A stretch of DNA of 64,000 nucleotides, taken from NCBI GenBank assembly GCA_039105265.1, contig JAPFFF010000008.1, positions 5,146,001 through 5,210,000 on the forward strand. The letters run 5' to 3'. The translations under genes were made by a program, and so were the position numbers. The stretch's first letter is position 1; each line of letters begins with the position of its first letter. The DNA comes from Tritrichomonas musculus. Its lineage: Eukaryota > Parabasalia > Tritrichomonadida > Tritrichomonadidae. The notes beneath the pieces were generated by a model. The model was not told the origin of the DNA and made no database searches. It was given only the letters and a program-made list of their open reading frames with translations. Positions 17,964 to 28,602 of this stretch are shown here, piece by piece.

Positions 17964-20615
17964 ATGAAGGGAACAAAAGGATCACTTGTCAGTCTTTCCT
18001 TTGTATTTATTACTGAAAATGGAAAACTAGATGAAAATGCAAAAAGGATAATTTTTCCTTCAAATTACGACTCTTTAATGAAATCTGTGAATAAATTATT
18101 CGAAAAGAAATTTGTTGTACGATCAATTTATACATCTGATGGGATTCTTGTGTCATCAACAAATGATATTAACCCTGGGGATATTTTAATTGTTTCACCG
18201 AATGAAGCTCCAGATATAAAAGCTGAGAACCAGTCAAAAACACTGGATTTATATGATGATTCTAATGGCGCATCAAATCAAAACTATAAGAATGAGAACA
18301 GATTTAATCGTGATAACAATAAAAACCAAATGAGCAAAGAAAGAAGGCAAACATATAACCACCTTTTTGGTTTAACAAGCCAGAAAACAAGCTCAAATCG
18401 TTCAAGATCTAAACAGTCCACTAATAATTTGAAATCAACAAATTCTACAGGGAGAAAAGATAAGTCAAATACGCACTCAAAAACATGCAAGAACAATAAA
18501 CAAAATTCAGATTTTACAGATGATAACAATCAATTAAATAGTCAATTAAATAATCAATTAAATAATCAATTAAATAATCAAAGAGAAAAATCATTTGAAT
18601 CATTCAATTCGACAAATGAAAATCAAAAACAATCTCAAAAAGCTTTAAGCAACGCTGGTAGCATGAGCAATATGGAAAATGCAAGTTATGAAGATTTTAA
18701 TAATAATGGTAGCGTAGCCAGTAGCAAAAGCAGTGTTAAAAACAGAAGAAAAGATAAAAATACAATTGATAACGACAAAAATCAACAGAACAAGCATGTT
18801 GTACATCAATTGCCTTCAAATCTATATTCAAATTTAGATAATGCAAATTTTGATAATCCTGAACAATGGGATGATGAAAATTATTATAATCAAGATAATC
18901 AAATTATCAAATCTGAAGAATATTACCAAGAAAATCATTTTTATGAAAATAATAATAATCCAAATGAAGAAGATAATTCCAGCAATTTACGAAATGCAAA
19001 TAAAAATGATAAGTATTATTATGAAGATACATCAGAGGCACGTGACGGCGACTCCTACTTTAAAAACAGTTATTACGGAGATAATGAAGAAGATGAGACT
19101 AATCTATGCCAAATTTCAAAAGAAATTCTAAATGAAGAATCTTTTGCTCAAAATATTAAAAGTTCACTTCGACTATTATATGATAATGTTATGTCCAAAT
19201 TTCTTCGAACAGGACAAACTCTTGAAGATAACCAGAGAAATTATTGGTTTTTAAGATATTTGAAATATTTTGAAGAACAAAAGATTGGTCAACATGGTAA
19301 TTATATGTATGCATATGACTCAATGATCCAATATGCTAAGAATTTCATTGGTAATCATCGCTTTATTATTTATCCAATATCATCTTTTAGTCGCAATCAA
19401 AAGTCACGCAATAATAACACAACTAATATTAGCAATACAAATAATAATTATAATGCTGAAGATTCATCCACAGCAACCAATAATAACAAAATTAAATTTA
19501 ATAGCAATCAAATCCACTATAATATAAGAACTAAAGCTGCTATTTGTGGTCCTCGTAAATCAGGAAAAACTACTCTTCTTTCAATAATTGCAGAGCAATT
19601 ACTTACGGAAATAGCAATAAATGGATTTTGGAAGAACACGGTTCTTTATTGCTTAGATATGGAAGACTGCGGACCAATTTTTGATGATTTCAAAGCTTTA
19701 TATATATTCTTCATTGAATTTTCGCTAAAAGCAATTGTTCTTCAAAGACCCGAACTTACTCCACATTTATCAATGCTTGTTAAATTTTTTGGGAGTATTT
19801 TTGAATTCACAAATGCTCCAAAATTAAAGAAAATCTTTTCATCAAAACCACAATTTCAAAAATTTTCATTAAATTGCGAGGACTTGGTTATCTTTTTTTC
19901 GCGTTTATGGAACAATAACGAAACACATATCTTATTCTATACGAGCATCTTCCAAATTCCTTCACTTCTCGCAAATGCTGCTGGATTGACAAATATATTT
20001 CTCTTTGTTGACAATGTTGAATATGCCCAAGCTTTTGTTCATGATGATCTTGATTTCGGGCAAGAAATTAACGTTTATGATGTCTTTTCTCTACTTCTTG
20101 AAAGAGTTAATTACATTATTACATGTGAAGAACAATTAGAGATGTTTGATTGCCTTGATAGTAAAACAGAGTTAATAAGCACTTTTCAGTTAAACGCTCA
20201 AACACAATACCCAGAAAAGCAATTGATCGTTAAATACGAATTTGAGCAAAGTGAGAAAGAAACAGTAAATATTGGCAAACGAAGACGGTATGAAAATGAA
20301 TTATCAATATCTCAACCACAACAAATGATCTTAACAGCTTCTTATTGTGGCGAAATTCCTGCGTTTATTTGTCTTTGGGATGAAATAAACTCTATTGCTG
20401 ATGAAATTGATGATGCCAATGAAAAACTTGATAACGAAATGATGAATAAAACTGAAGAGGAAGAAGATTTCAATAATGATGAAAAAGTTAATGCCATTGA
20501 AGAAATGGAAGAAGTTTTATTTTCTCTTGTACAGAATTTCATCAATGATATGGTGATAGATAATGAACAAGGCGCGAAAATCAGAGTTGTTGATGTTCGT
20601 CGTACAAGCAAATAA
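17964..20615 (+). CDS. P-loop NTPase with possible doublecortin-like N-terminus (883 aa)
   Basis: Residues about 15-85 look like a doublecortin/ubiquitin-like fold: AKRIIFPSNYDSLMKSVNKL, then VRSIYTSDGILVSSTNDI and NPGDILIVSPNE, close to the DCX pattern IYT-x-DG and Gly-Asp before the last strand. DCX domains bind microtubules. Residues about 90-510 are disordered and Asn/Ser-rich, with a tandem NNQL repeat. A Walker A box, GPRKSGKTT, lies at 529-537, and a Walker B-like strand, IFLFVDNVE, has its Asp at 683. The C-terminus is acidic (about 800-860). The ATPase part fits no family I can name (STAND- or ORC-like folds are possible). A microtubule-linked ATPase is an inference from the fusion. 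Confidence 0.78.
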   Translation: MKGTKGSLVSLSFVFITENGKLDENAKRIIFPSNYDSLMKSVNKLFEKKFVVRSIYTSDGILVSSTNDINPGDILIVSPNEAPDIKAENQSKTLDLYDDSNGASNQNYKNENRFNRDNNKNQMSKERRQTYNHLFGLTSQKTSSNRSRSKQSTNNLKSTNSTGRKDKSNTHSKTCKNNKQNSDFTDDNNQLNSQLNNQLNNQLNNQREKSFESFNSTNENQKQSQKALSNAGSMSNMENASYEDFNNNGSVASSKSSVKNRRKDKNTIDNDKNQQNKHVVHQLPSNLYSNLDNANFDNPEQWDDENYYNQDNQIIKSEEYYQENHFYENNNNPNEEDNSSNLRNANKNDKYYYEDTSEARDGDSYFKNSYYGDNEEDETNLCQISKEILNEESFAQNIKSSLRLLYDNVMSKFLRTGQTLEDNQRNYWFLRYLKYFEEQKIGQHGNYMYAYDSMIQYAKNFIGNHRFIIYPISSFSRNQKSRNNNTTNISNTNNNYNAEDSSTATNNNKIKFNSNQIHYNIRTKAAICGPRKSGKTTLLSIIAEQLLTEIAINGFWKNTVLYCLDMEDCGPIFDDFKALYIFFIEFSLKAIVLQRPELTPHLSMLVKFFGSIFEFTNAPKLKKIFSSKPQFQKFSLNCEDLVIFFSRLWNNNETHILFYTSIFQIPSLLANAAGLTNIFLFVDNVEYAQAFVHDDLDFGQEINVYDVFSLLLERVNYIITCEEQLEMFDCLDSKTELISTFQLNAQTQYPEKQLIVKYEFEQSEKETVNIGKRRRYENELSISQPQQMILTASYCGEIPAFICLWDEINSIADEIDDANEKLDNEMMNKTEEEEDFNNDEKVNAIEEMEEVLFSLVQNFINDMVIDNEQGAKIRVVDVRRTSK
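18531..18583 (+). repeat. 12-bp tandem repeat coding NNQL
   Basis: About four copies of a 12-bp unit (CAATTAAATAAT) within the disordered linker of the P-loop protein. A slippage product in low-complexity coding DNA. Confidence 0.85.
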
Positions 20616-21599
20616 AAAAATTGATGTCTATTATTTAAAAATTACGAAATAAAGTGTATTTTTTTTTTTCTTTTTTTTTTATTTTCAAGGAGAGGCGTAC
20701 GTTTGGAGGTCAAAAAAGAAAAAATTCGGCAAGAATTTTTTTTTGTCTTTGAAAGTGCAAATTATGATTATGAAAAGAAAAATCTGATTTGAAATTTATT
20801 ATTTGTCATAGATACTTCAACTTTTAATTATTTATTATCTGTTGATACGTGAAAGGCATTAATGCTGAAGATAACACCTATTTTTTGGTTTTCTTTAAAT
20901 TTTTAGCCAAAAATTGACCATTTTTTAAAAAGCATATTGAATTAATTTAATTTTTAACCACCTTACTTTTTGAATACCTATAACCATTTTACATATTTAT
21001 TTCTATCTCAGCTTTATGCTTTAAAGATATTAATGAGACAACTTAACTCTTGTTAATTCAAAATAAAATTTTCATAACTATCAATATGATGGTTATTATT
21101 CACTTTTGCCCAGAAAAAGTTATCATAGAAATAATTTTATTTATCTCAAAAAAAATAAATTTTTGAATAGAGTATTATCCTCCTTAAATTTTGATTTTCA
21201 ACCATCTTGAAAAAATTGTTTAAAAAATTAATTAATATAATTGGATTTAATGCTAATTTCATAAAGAAATATAATTTGATTAGATTAGTAAAAGTATTGA
21301 ATAAATTGAATAGTCAATTGATCAACGCTGGAAATTTTTTAAACATCATTTTCTAGTTGAAATAGCTGTGTTTATCAATAATTATAATTTCTATTAATGT
21401 GTTATTATGATATAAATATATATTCATAAAATAATATAAAAAAGTCTATTACAATTTATTAAAAGTTGAACAATAGATGGTTAGATGAACGTTGAATTTT
21501 GTTCAAGTTCATAATTTCAATACTTTGTTGGTCGCCACTTTAGAATCTTATTGAAATTTTCAACTTCAATATCTATTGAAACCTTTTTCAAAATATTGT
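20616..21599. other. Intergenic region, nothing recognised
   Basis: About 980 bp. A short GC-richer block near 20688-20712 (GGAGAGGCGTACG) follows T-runs; otherwise plain AT-rich DNA with no long ORF. Confidence 0.65.
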
Positions 21600-21604
21600 T
21601 CATT
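21600..21604 (+). promoter_or_regulatory. Inr-like TCATT upstream of LMW-PTP
   Basis: TCATT places +1 at 21602, 16 nt before the ATG at 21618. This also argues against the upstream TTG-started extension. Confidence 0.5.
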
Positions 21605-21617
21605 TTTTATTTTATAC

Positions 21618-22103
21618 ATGAATAATAGCTTAGATGAAAGTCAGTCCATTCTTTTCGTCTGTATTGGAAATATATGCAGATCACCAGCTTGTGAAGCTAT
21701 TTGCAAATCTTTATTTCAAAATTCTAATTTTCAATCCAATCCCAAACATTTAAATATGAAAATATCATCAGCAGCTATGGCTCAATTTCATTTAAATGAA
21801 TCACCCGATTTTAGAATTCAAGATGTTTGCTTAAGGAATGGAATCGATATTTCAAATTATAGAGCAAAGCAAATTAAAAAAATTGATTGGCTTACATATA
21901 ATTATATAGTAGCTTTAGACCCATCAATATATAATATACTTCAAAATATGAAGCCAGTAGATTCAAAAGCTAAACTTCTTCTTTTTAATGCTCCTAATGG
22001 AATTGCTGATCCTTATTATGGTGGAAAACTAGAATTCACAAGAATGTTCAAAGAAATTCAAATGAACATGGAACCATTCCTTATAAATAACAAAATTTTA
22101 TAG
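21618..22103 (+). CDS. Low-molecular-weight protein tyrosine phosphatase
   Basis: The active-site loop C-I-G-N-I-C-R-S lies at residues 15-22 with nucleophile Cys15 and Arg21, close to the N-terminus as in all LMW-PTPs. The general-acid loop DPYYGG has Asp131 in the usual place, followed by the closing helix FTRMFKEIQMNMEPFL. At 161 aa the length is typical. These enzymes dephosphorylate phosphotyrosine and some small phosphoesters in the cytosol. Every catalytic residue is present. ATG 21618 was chosen over an in-frame TTG because of the Inr position and the family length. Confidence 0.95.
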   Translation: MNNSLDESQSILFVCIGNICRSPACEAICKSLFQNSNFQSNPKHLNMKISSAAMAQFHLNESPDFRIQDVCLRNGIDISNYRAKQIKKIDWLTYNYIVALDPSIYNILQNMKPVDSKAKLLLFNAPNGIADPYYGGKLEFTRMFKEIQMNMEPFLINNKIL

Positions 22104-22656
22104 ATTTATTATTATATTTAAAAAATTATAGAGAATAGAATAAACGCAGCCTAATAATTATATCAAATTATTAATTATTTGGCATTGCTTAATATTAATA
22201 AATACTAATATTACTTTCAACTATTAAATTATATTTATTTTTAATTAAAACATGCGTTAAACATTATTTTAGAGACTTCTTTTATTGCATTATATCATGC
22301 AAGAAATAAAATTTGGAAAGAAAAAATGCTTATTAGAAGATAATGATAAATGTGAATTAATACCAAATTGAATTCAATAGGGTTCCAATTTTATCTTTTA
22401 TATTTCCAGTTTTTCTGTAAATTCAATTTTATTTAATTATTTCCTTGATTAATAAAATTATTTATCGACTATATTTTTATTTTAGCGTGTTAAACTATTT
22501 ACCTTATTTATAATGACTAGAAAAATAATGAAAATATTGATTTTTAAAGTTATAAAAGTATTCTATTAATTAAAAAAATCAAGCAGTGAAAATTTTCTTT
22601 GAAATTTGGCGAATATCTTTTCAATTTTTGACCTGTTTTTTATTTATTTTTTTACA
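22104..22656. other. Intergenic region, nothing recognised
   Basis: About 550 bp of AT-rich DNA with no coding or RNA signal seen. Confidence 0.65.
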
Positions 22657-23250
22657 ATGAAAAATATCAAATGCTTAATTATTGGTGATGGAGCAATTGG
22701 AAAAACTTGCCTTCTTGTCACATTTACAAAAAATGAGTTTCCAGTTGAATATATTCCAACAGTTTATGAAAATTACACCGGAACCATTGACGTTGATGGT
22801 GAAACAGTTTCATTGCAGCTTTGGGACACAGCAGGTCAAGAAGATTACAGAAGAATAAGACCAAATTTTTATCCCAACACTGATGTTTTTTTGATATGCT
22901 TTTCACTTGTATCATATGACTCTTTAGAAAATGTTAATTCAATATGGATTCCTGAAATAAAAAATTATTGTCCAGATGTTCCAATAGTACTTGTTGGCCT
23001 GAAAAGTGATTTGCGAGACGATCCAGAATCCCATGAAGAAGAATTTAAAGAAAAAGGATGGGAGCCAATAGAAGAAGAAAAAATTGAAGAAGTGAAAAAT
23101 AAAATTGGTGCAAAATATTATGTTGAATGCTCTGCCCTCAAGAATTACCATATCAAAGAAGTTTTTGAAGCTGCTGCCAGAGCAATAAAGCATCCTAATA
23201 CATCATCACAAGAGCAGCAACAGCACCGTAAAATTTGTCTTCTAATTTGA
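22657..23250 (+). CDS. Rho/Rac-family small GTPase
   Basis: The P-loop GDGAIGKT is at residues 10-17, switch I has YIPTVYENY, and switch II has DTAGQEDYRRIRP. The guanine-binding motif is GLKSDLRDD, followed by a Rho-type insert (ESHEEEFKEKGWEPIEEEKI) and CSAL. The C-terminus is CLLI, a CaaX box ending in Ile and so probably geranylgeranylated, preceded by HRK in place of a strong polybasic stretch. Rho GTPases control actin and cell shape. At 197 aa it is normal for the family. The frame is open upstream, but only from a TTG; the ATG at 22657 restores the standard N-terminus. Confidence 0.96.
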   Translation: MKNIKCLIIGDGAIGKTCLLVTFTKNEFPVEYIPTVYENYTGTIDVDGETVSLQLWDTAGQEDYRRIRPNFYPNTDVFLICFSLVSYDSLENVNSIWIPEIKNYCPDVPIVLVGLKSDLRDDPESHEEEFKEKGWEPIEEEKIEEVKNKIGAKYYVECSALKNYHIKEVFEAAARAIKHPNTSSQEQQQHRKICLLI

Positions 23251-23876
23251 ATATTACTTTTTGCATCAAAAATTCTACAAAAAGAGGAAATAAATTTATT
23301 GTTTAAATAATATTTATAAATCATTATGATATGATTTATAAATGATATTTGTTGTGAATTAATATTTTTAATGATTACTAAAAAATCGTCAATGTTAATA
23401 GAACTATTACAAAGTTTAACTTTTTTAAAGATATTGTAGTTCTTAAATAATTAATTCTTTTTTTATTGTTGTTTTGTTTTTTTAGTTTGTTTTAAACTTA
23501 GAAATGAAAGATTGTTGGAGGCCTTAAAGGTTACTTCAGAAGATAATTTTGTTTTTTTAAAGATACTCTATTTAAGACAATATAAAGTATTTGTGCCTCA
23601 AAAAGTTGATGTTTTCAAAAAACCAAAAGTTAATAAAAATCTTAACTGCTAAACTTCACTATTCGAAATATCTAACAAAAAATGAATTTTGCAAATGAAA
23701 AAATTATGAAAAAGTTGGTAATAAGATTGAAAAGAGTTGATTTTGATAATCAGAATGAATTTAATAAATTGAGTTGTGAAATGAAAACTAACCGTTAACT
23801 GAAATTGAATTTTTTTCAATGTTTTTTAAAAATTCACCTTTTTTGCCTTTGATATGGTGAAGCATTATAAAAAAAA
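23251..23876. other. Intergenic region, nothing recognised
   Basis: About 625 bp between two GTPase genes, AT-rich with scattered T-runs; no supported feature. Confidence 0.65.
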
Positions 23877-24458
23877 ATGCACTCTCTTAAAGTTGTTTTA
23901 GTTGGGGACACAAAAGTTGGTAAGAGCTGTATCTTGAGCCGATTTGTACAAGGTACTTTTGATCGTAATATGCCAGCTACAATTGGCGCCGCTTTTTTAA
24001 CAAAGGTTATTCAAACAAATGAAAATGGAAATGTACGTCTTCAGCTATGGGATACAGCAGGTCAAGAAAAATTCCGCTCTCTAGCACCAATGTACTATCG
24101 TTCTGCTGCCGTTGCTGTTCTTGTTTATGATATTACTAATCGTCAATCTCTTGATGATCTCGAAGACTGGGCTGCCGAAATCGCTGATAAGGCCCCTCAT
24201 TCAATTAAACTTGTTGTTATAGGAAATAAAACTGATCTCCCTGAAGAAAGGCAGGTTACAGAAGAAGAAGGGCAAGAGCTTGCCAACCAACTTGGTGCCG
24301 TTGTTTACGGAGAAACATCTGCTAAAACTGGTGATGGAATTAATAAAATTTTTAAAGATGTAGCAGAGCTAAACGTAATGCAAGATGACATAATTGAAAA
24401 AAATACTTCCAAAGTTCAGCCAAAAGCCAAGAATGAAGATGAAGGATGCAAGTGCTGA
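23877..24458 (+). CDS. Rab5-like small GTPase
   Basis: The P-loop GDTKVGKS is at 10-17, the effector loop reads PATIGAAFLTKV (the IGAAF signature of the Rab5/Rab21/Rab22 group), switch II is WDTAGQEKFRSLAPMYYR, and the base-recognition motifs are GNKTDL and ETSAKT. The C-terminus ends CKC, a double-geranylgeranylation site. Rab5-group proteins act on early endosomes. GC content is higher and codons appear more selected than in the neighbours, consistent with high expression. At 193 aa it is complete. The ATG at 23877 is the only sensible start. Confidence 0.96.
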   Translation: MHSLKVVLVGDTKVGKSCILSRFVQGTFDRNMPATIGAAFLTKVIQTNENGNVRLQLWDTAGQEKFRSLAPMYYRSAAVAVLVYDITNRQSLDDLEDWAAEIADKAPHSIKLVVIGNKTDLPEERQVTEEEGQELANQLGAVVYGETSAKTGDGINKIFKDVAELNVMQDDIIEKNTSKVQPKAKNEDEGCKC

Positions 24459-24801
24459 AATTTATTGGCATTGGTGTTCCTGTTTTTTAACATACCTTTA
24501 TTTTATAAATATTATTAAATTTTTTTTCTTTCATTTCTTATTTGATAAGCTGGTACAATGAATGAAGGTTGTCTTTTTATCAAAAAAAAAAAAAATTAAA
24601 TTAAAGTATTTAAATTTTTTTATTGAAAAGGAACAAAATATTGAATTAATAAATTTAAGTAATGTTAAAAACAAAAGCAAGAAGCCAATTGGCCGAATTT
24701 TAATTAGTATTGCAACAAGATTTTGTACTTTTGGATATAATATTTAAAGTTTATGAAAGCTAAATGTTAGTTTGTTGAAAAAAAATAAAAAAGAAAAAAG
24801 C

Positions 24802-24855
24802 TCAGTCGACCTGCTATCTCTTCAGTACTTCAGAAGGGGTGGAGGTTAATCATCA
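24802..24855 (-). ncRNA. Candidate C/D-box snoRNA
   Basis: A GC-richer island in AT-rich DNA. On the minus strand it reads C box TGATGA (24855-24850), 16 nt, D' box CTGA (24833-24830), 5 nt, C'-like TGAAGA (24824-24819), 13 nt, and D box CTGA (24805-24802). Flanks AAAAAGAAAA and TTTTTTCTTTTTT could pair as a terminal stem. The C box lacks the preferred purine before TGATGA. No rRNA target was identified. The rest of 24459-25276 shows nothing else. Confidence 0.3.
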
Positions 24856-25276
24856 GAGTAATTTTCTTTTTGGATAGATACTTTATGAGTAAAATGGTAA
24901 GATATAAAATAATGAGCCACAATAAAACTGAAATTAATGGCCAATAAAATTACCTTCTTTTTTAATACTAAGGTCAATTTTTGCAAATCTACTATTCTAG
25001 AATTAAAATAAGTAAGATATTGATATTACCATTTTCTGAAATCTCAAAAGTCATATATTTTATGAAAAAAAATACTTTGAATTATATTTATATTATTATA
25101 TTATATTTGACGATCACTTCATGTTCATTTTCTTTAACTATCTATGTATCTAATAAATCAAAATGAACAATTTGTATGGATAATGATTTGAATACAAAAA
25201 AATGTAATTTAATGGTAAAATATATCATTGCATAATTATTTTAAAATACTTTAAAAAAAGAAAGCATTTACACACA

Positions 25277-26152
25277 TTAATCATAATAAGGTTTGCCGCT
25301 AGATTTTAATGGAGTAGTGCTTAGCAAATTTTGTTCTTGAGATTTAATTTGCTTTTGTTTGCATTTATAATAAATGCATAAAAAAAGTAGACTCCATTGC
25401 TGAACTGCAGATGAAAATGTTGATAAAAAAGTGGTCCAGCTTTCACTATTACCAACCATCATAAATATCGCATTGATCGTTCCTCCTGGAGCTTGTATTG
25501 CAAGTGTAACAAGGCTAAGCGAACCATTATCTTTAATTTTACAAGTTGTGATAAATTGTGGTAAATATTGGACGACTGTTAGAATACTAGATGCAGTTCC
25601 TAGCACTTTACCATAATAGATAATTAGATCGCTACTGTACCCAGTCACGTATCCAAATATTACATATAAAATGAATGTCAAAATAGATGCAATTATTAAT
25701 GAAGAAATTGTTATTATACCAATTTTCCATTCGCGCCTAAATGCTTGATGATCTCTGTTCTTTCTAGGATTACGATCAAAAAAGATCAAATATAGCAATC
25801 CAATAGGTAAATAACAAAACCATAGTATAAATAGATTTCCAAATGTCAAAAGACGAGGAATAGTTCTTAATGGAGTAATTTGAAGAACTCCATAAAAATC
25901 TGCATTATGTAAACAAAATACATTAATAACAACCAAATATTGAGTAATACTTGTAATAAAAACAAAAAAAGGGCTAATTCCATAGCTAGTTCTTAAACGA
26001 ACAATTCTAATTATTTGTGGTATTAATGATATTATTGTACCAGCAAAAATACATGCGCCAACAGTTATCCAAATTGGACCAACTTTATGATAACATCCAA
26101 TATAGTCTATGAACCCATTCCATGAATATGAATATCCAAGATTGTCATCCAT
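25277..26152 (-). CDS. PQ-loop repeat membrane transporter (291 aa)
   Basis: Two PQ-loop repeats are visible: SLIPQIIRIVRLRTSYGIS in the first half and VVQYLPQFITTCKIKDNGSLS in the second, each at the end of a membrane helix and followed by the SxGxS-like turn. About seven membrane helices can be drawn. PQ-loop proteins (cystinosin, Ypq/SLC66 amino-acid exporters, KDEL-receptor-like folds) sit in lysosomal, vacuolar or ER/Golgi membranes. The substrate is not evident; cystinosin- or SLC66-like export is the nearest guess. The tail ends LKSSGKPYYD. The start was moved from an in-frame TTG to the ATG at 26152, which has an Inr-like TCACA 5 nt upstream. Confidence 0.87.
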   Translation of the reverse strand: MDDNLGYSYSWNGFIDYIGCYHKVGPIWITVGACIFAGTIISLIPQIIRIVRLRTSYGISPFFVFITSITQYLVVINVFCLHNADFYGVLQITPLRTIPRLLTFGNLFILWFCYLPIGLLYLIFFDRNPRKNRDHQAFRREWKIGIITISSLIIASILTFILYVIFGYVTGYSSDLIIYYGKVLGTASSILTVVQYLPQFITTCKIKDNGSLSLVTLAIQAPGGTINAIFMMVGNSESWTTFLSTFSSAVQQWSLLFLCIYYKCKQKQIKSQEQNLLSTTPLKSSGKPYYD

Positions 26153-26154
26153 TA

Positions 26155-26159
26155 TGTGA
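26155..26159 (-). promoter_or_regulatory. Inr-like TCACA upstream of the PQ-loop gene
   Basis: TCACA on the minus strand puts +1 at 26157, 5 nt before the ATG. Confidence 0.45.
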
Positions 26160-27219
26160 AAAGCAACATTGAATATTATCAATAATATATTGAATTTTCA
26201 GATAAATATTTCAATTATCTTTTCAAAAAATAAATAATATAAAAACAATAAAACAAAGAAAAATCTTGAAATATTTTAATTTTAGAATTATCTTTATATT
26301 ATATTTAAATTAGACTATTTAAATAATCATAAATAAGTAATTTAAATATTGTGAATATTACTTTTAATTAAGGTAATTATATATATATAAATTGAAAGGA
26401 ATATTAAAATAGTTTTTATTTTATAAATATTTGTTATTTTATAATTAAATATATTTATATATATATATATATATTAGATTGAAATATTATTATATAAATA
26501 TTTAAGCAATAAAAAATTAAAATATATTAAAAACAGAAGATATATAAATTTATACATGATAGATAATGTATAATATTTTCATAGAAATATTTCAATGATA
26601 TTTCAATTATTGTAAAAAACGGTTTATTAATTGTTATAGTAAGATAGTAAAAAAATTTGAATTAAATTCTAGATTTCTAGCGATGATGGAGCATATAAAA
26701 TTCTTGATGTGCAAAGGAAAATATTCCAATAAATGAATAAATCATTCTTAAAAAAGCTTTTGAAAATGATTTTTTTTTGTATGATATATTTTTATTTTTT
26801 CATGCTTGCTGCTTATTATATGCGTGCATTGTGTTTTTGAAGTAATTTAATTAAAAGATTTGAAATCGTTAAATAAATATATAAGATAAAAAAAAAATAT
26901 AATCTCAATAATCTTATTAATCTATTAACTAAAAAATCCTTACACTCTAGATTTTAGAGTAATAATATTTTTTTATCAAATCAATATCTTTTTATAGAGA
27001 AAAAAAAAATATTAATCAAATCATTTTGAAATATCAGCAAAAATCCATAATTTTTATTAAATAAGAGATATATTAAAAAGATAGATTTAATGCTATATCG
27101 CAGTTGGTTTGCTAAGCTATGATAAATGATTTATCATTAATATTTAATGTATGATATAAATTCACCATAAATTCACCATTTCCTATGAACACTTTTTTCT
27201 TTTCTTTTTTTTCCCAATC
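26160..27219. other. Divergent intergenic region, very AT-rich
   Basis: About 1060 bp of nearly pure A/T with a TA microsatellite near 26454-26474 and a small 6-bp-stem hairpin (ACTCTA...TAGAGT) near 26944. No gene seen. Confidence 0.7.
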
Positions 27220-28359
27220 ATGAAAACTGCTTTATTATTCAGCTTTTCAGATATTGGGAAAAATGAACGAATGCTTCGATATTCAAAACACCTTGTGACG
27301 AAAAAAAACATGAAAGTAATACTAGTAGGTTATGATATCAGTGATATTCCAAAGAAAATAAAGAAGCTTCCAAATTTATCAATTCGATACATATTTCCTT
27401 TTTTGTACAAACGCTATTTTTTGCAAACTCTTTTATGGCCATTTCAATTTATTTATTATTTAATACAAATGATAGGAATTGCTGTAAATATCTCATCTTT
27501 GAATCTAGTCATATCGACAACAACATTTTATTTTATTGAAACAATTTGTGGTATAATTGTATCAAAAATTCATCATTCAATTCTTATTTACGACATTTCA
27601 ATATTTAGTTGGTATGATCATCAAATTACTAGTTTTATCACAAAGAAATTGTTTTCATATGGTAATTTTTTGATTTGTCCTACGCATTCGATTGAAGTCG
27701 TATTGAAACTTGCTGGATTTCGGCCGTTTATAATTCCAAATGCTCCTGATTCTGATTTGATTTTTGTAACTGAAAAAGTGAGAAATAAACTTTTCAATTT
27801 TTTGAATGTTGATGAAAACTCGTTTTTTATTGCTGTGCCAATTTCTGAGTTTGATCATGATAAAATTGATGCTCTTGAGAATGCAGCAAATTATCTCAAA
27901 AGGTATGGAAAGCCAATAACATTTATCGTCTTTGGAAGTGGAAAATTACAAGAAAAATTCAAAGATAATATTAATAAAATTAAGATTAAAAATATTGATT
28001 TAAAATTCTTTCCTTTTCAATATGATATTTATCCATCAGTGTTAAGTGCCTTCGATATTGGTATTTATTTCCCAGAATCTGAATTTGTACTTGAAATATC
28101 ACCACGACTCTTGGAAATGGCTGCGTCTGGTATTCCAATCATAGCATTTCGGTTCGGTTGTGTAAATGAAATCGTGAAAGAAAATGTAAATGGTATTGTT
28201 CTCAACAATATAAATGAATTGGGATCAAAATTGAAGGAAATTATTATTAATAAATCAGTTGATTTGCAATCATTAAGAAGAAGTTCTGCTTTGGAAGACA
28301 TGAATCATAAAGCGGATGAATTATGGGATCAAGCTTTTGATGAAATTCTTTCAAAGTAA
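27220..28359 (+). CDS. ALG1-like beta-1,4-mannosyltransferase (GT family with GT-B fold)
   Basis: ALG1 adds the first mannose to dolichol-PP-GlcNAc2 on the cytosolic face of the ER. The N-terminal half matches its layout: a Ser/Asp-Ile-Gly loop, ERMLRYSKHL, then VILVGYDIS, a hydrophobic segment (LLWPFQFIYYLIQMIGIAV) and a helix after it. The C-terminal half carries the donor-binding region: FVLEISPRLLEMAASGIPIIAF, then VNEIVKENVNGIVLNNINEL, equivalent to the ALG1 motif that ends KxxDMxGxGLPVxA and NGxxF. The family's HNY acceptor-site motif is not clearly present (YDISIFSW stands there). At 379 aa it is slightly short. Another GT-B transferase is the alternative. Confidence 0.72.
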   Translation: MKTALLFSFSDIGKNERMLRYSKHLVTKKNMKVILVGYDISDIPKKIKKLPNLSIRYIFPFLYKRYFLQTLLWPFQFIYYLIQMIGIAVNISSLNLVISTTTFYFIETICGIIVSKIHHSILIYDISIFSWYDHQITSFITKKLFSYGNFLICPTHSIEVVLKLAGFRPFIIPNAPDSDLIFVTEKVRNKLFNFLNVDENSFFIAVPISEFDHDKIDALENAANYLKRYGKPITFIVFGSGKLQEKFKDNINKIKIKNIDLKFFPFQYDIYPSVLSAFDIGIYFPESEFVLEISPRLLEMAASGIPIIAFRFGCVNEIVKENVNGIVLNNINELGSKLKEIIINKSVDLQSLRRSSALEDMNHKADELWDQAFDEILSK

Positions 28360-28602
28360 GAAAAATGATGTAAAATCTATGTTGATGAAAATGCATAATA
28401 GATATTTTATATTTAATATTTGTTTTCTTGTATGTAAATAAAATAGTGAATTAATAACCAATATTAAAATCTTTGTTTTCAAAAAATTCAATTGATTTAC
28501 ATCAAACAAAATTTTTGATGGTTAAAATTTTGAAAAGAAAAATAAACGAAATAAAATGTTTTTATTCATTTTTGGCATTTTAAAAAAAAAAAAATTCACA
28601 TT

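Noticed and set aside
24562-25166. Two ~61-codon plus-strand ORFs after the Rab5-like gene
   Set aside because: Low-complexity Lys/Ile/Asn composition, poor conservation signals, and one starts at TTG; expected by chance in AT-rich DNA.
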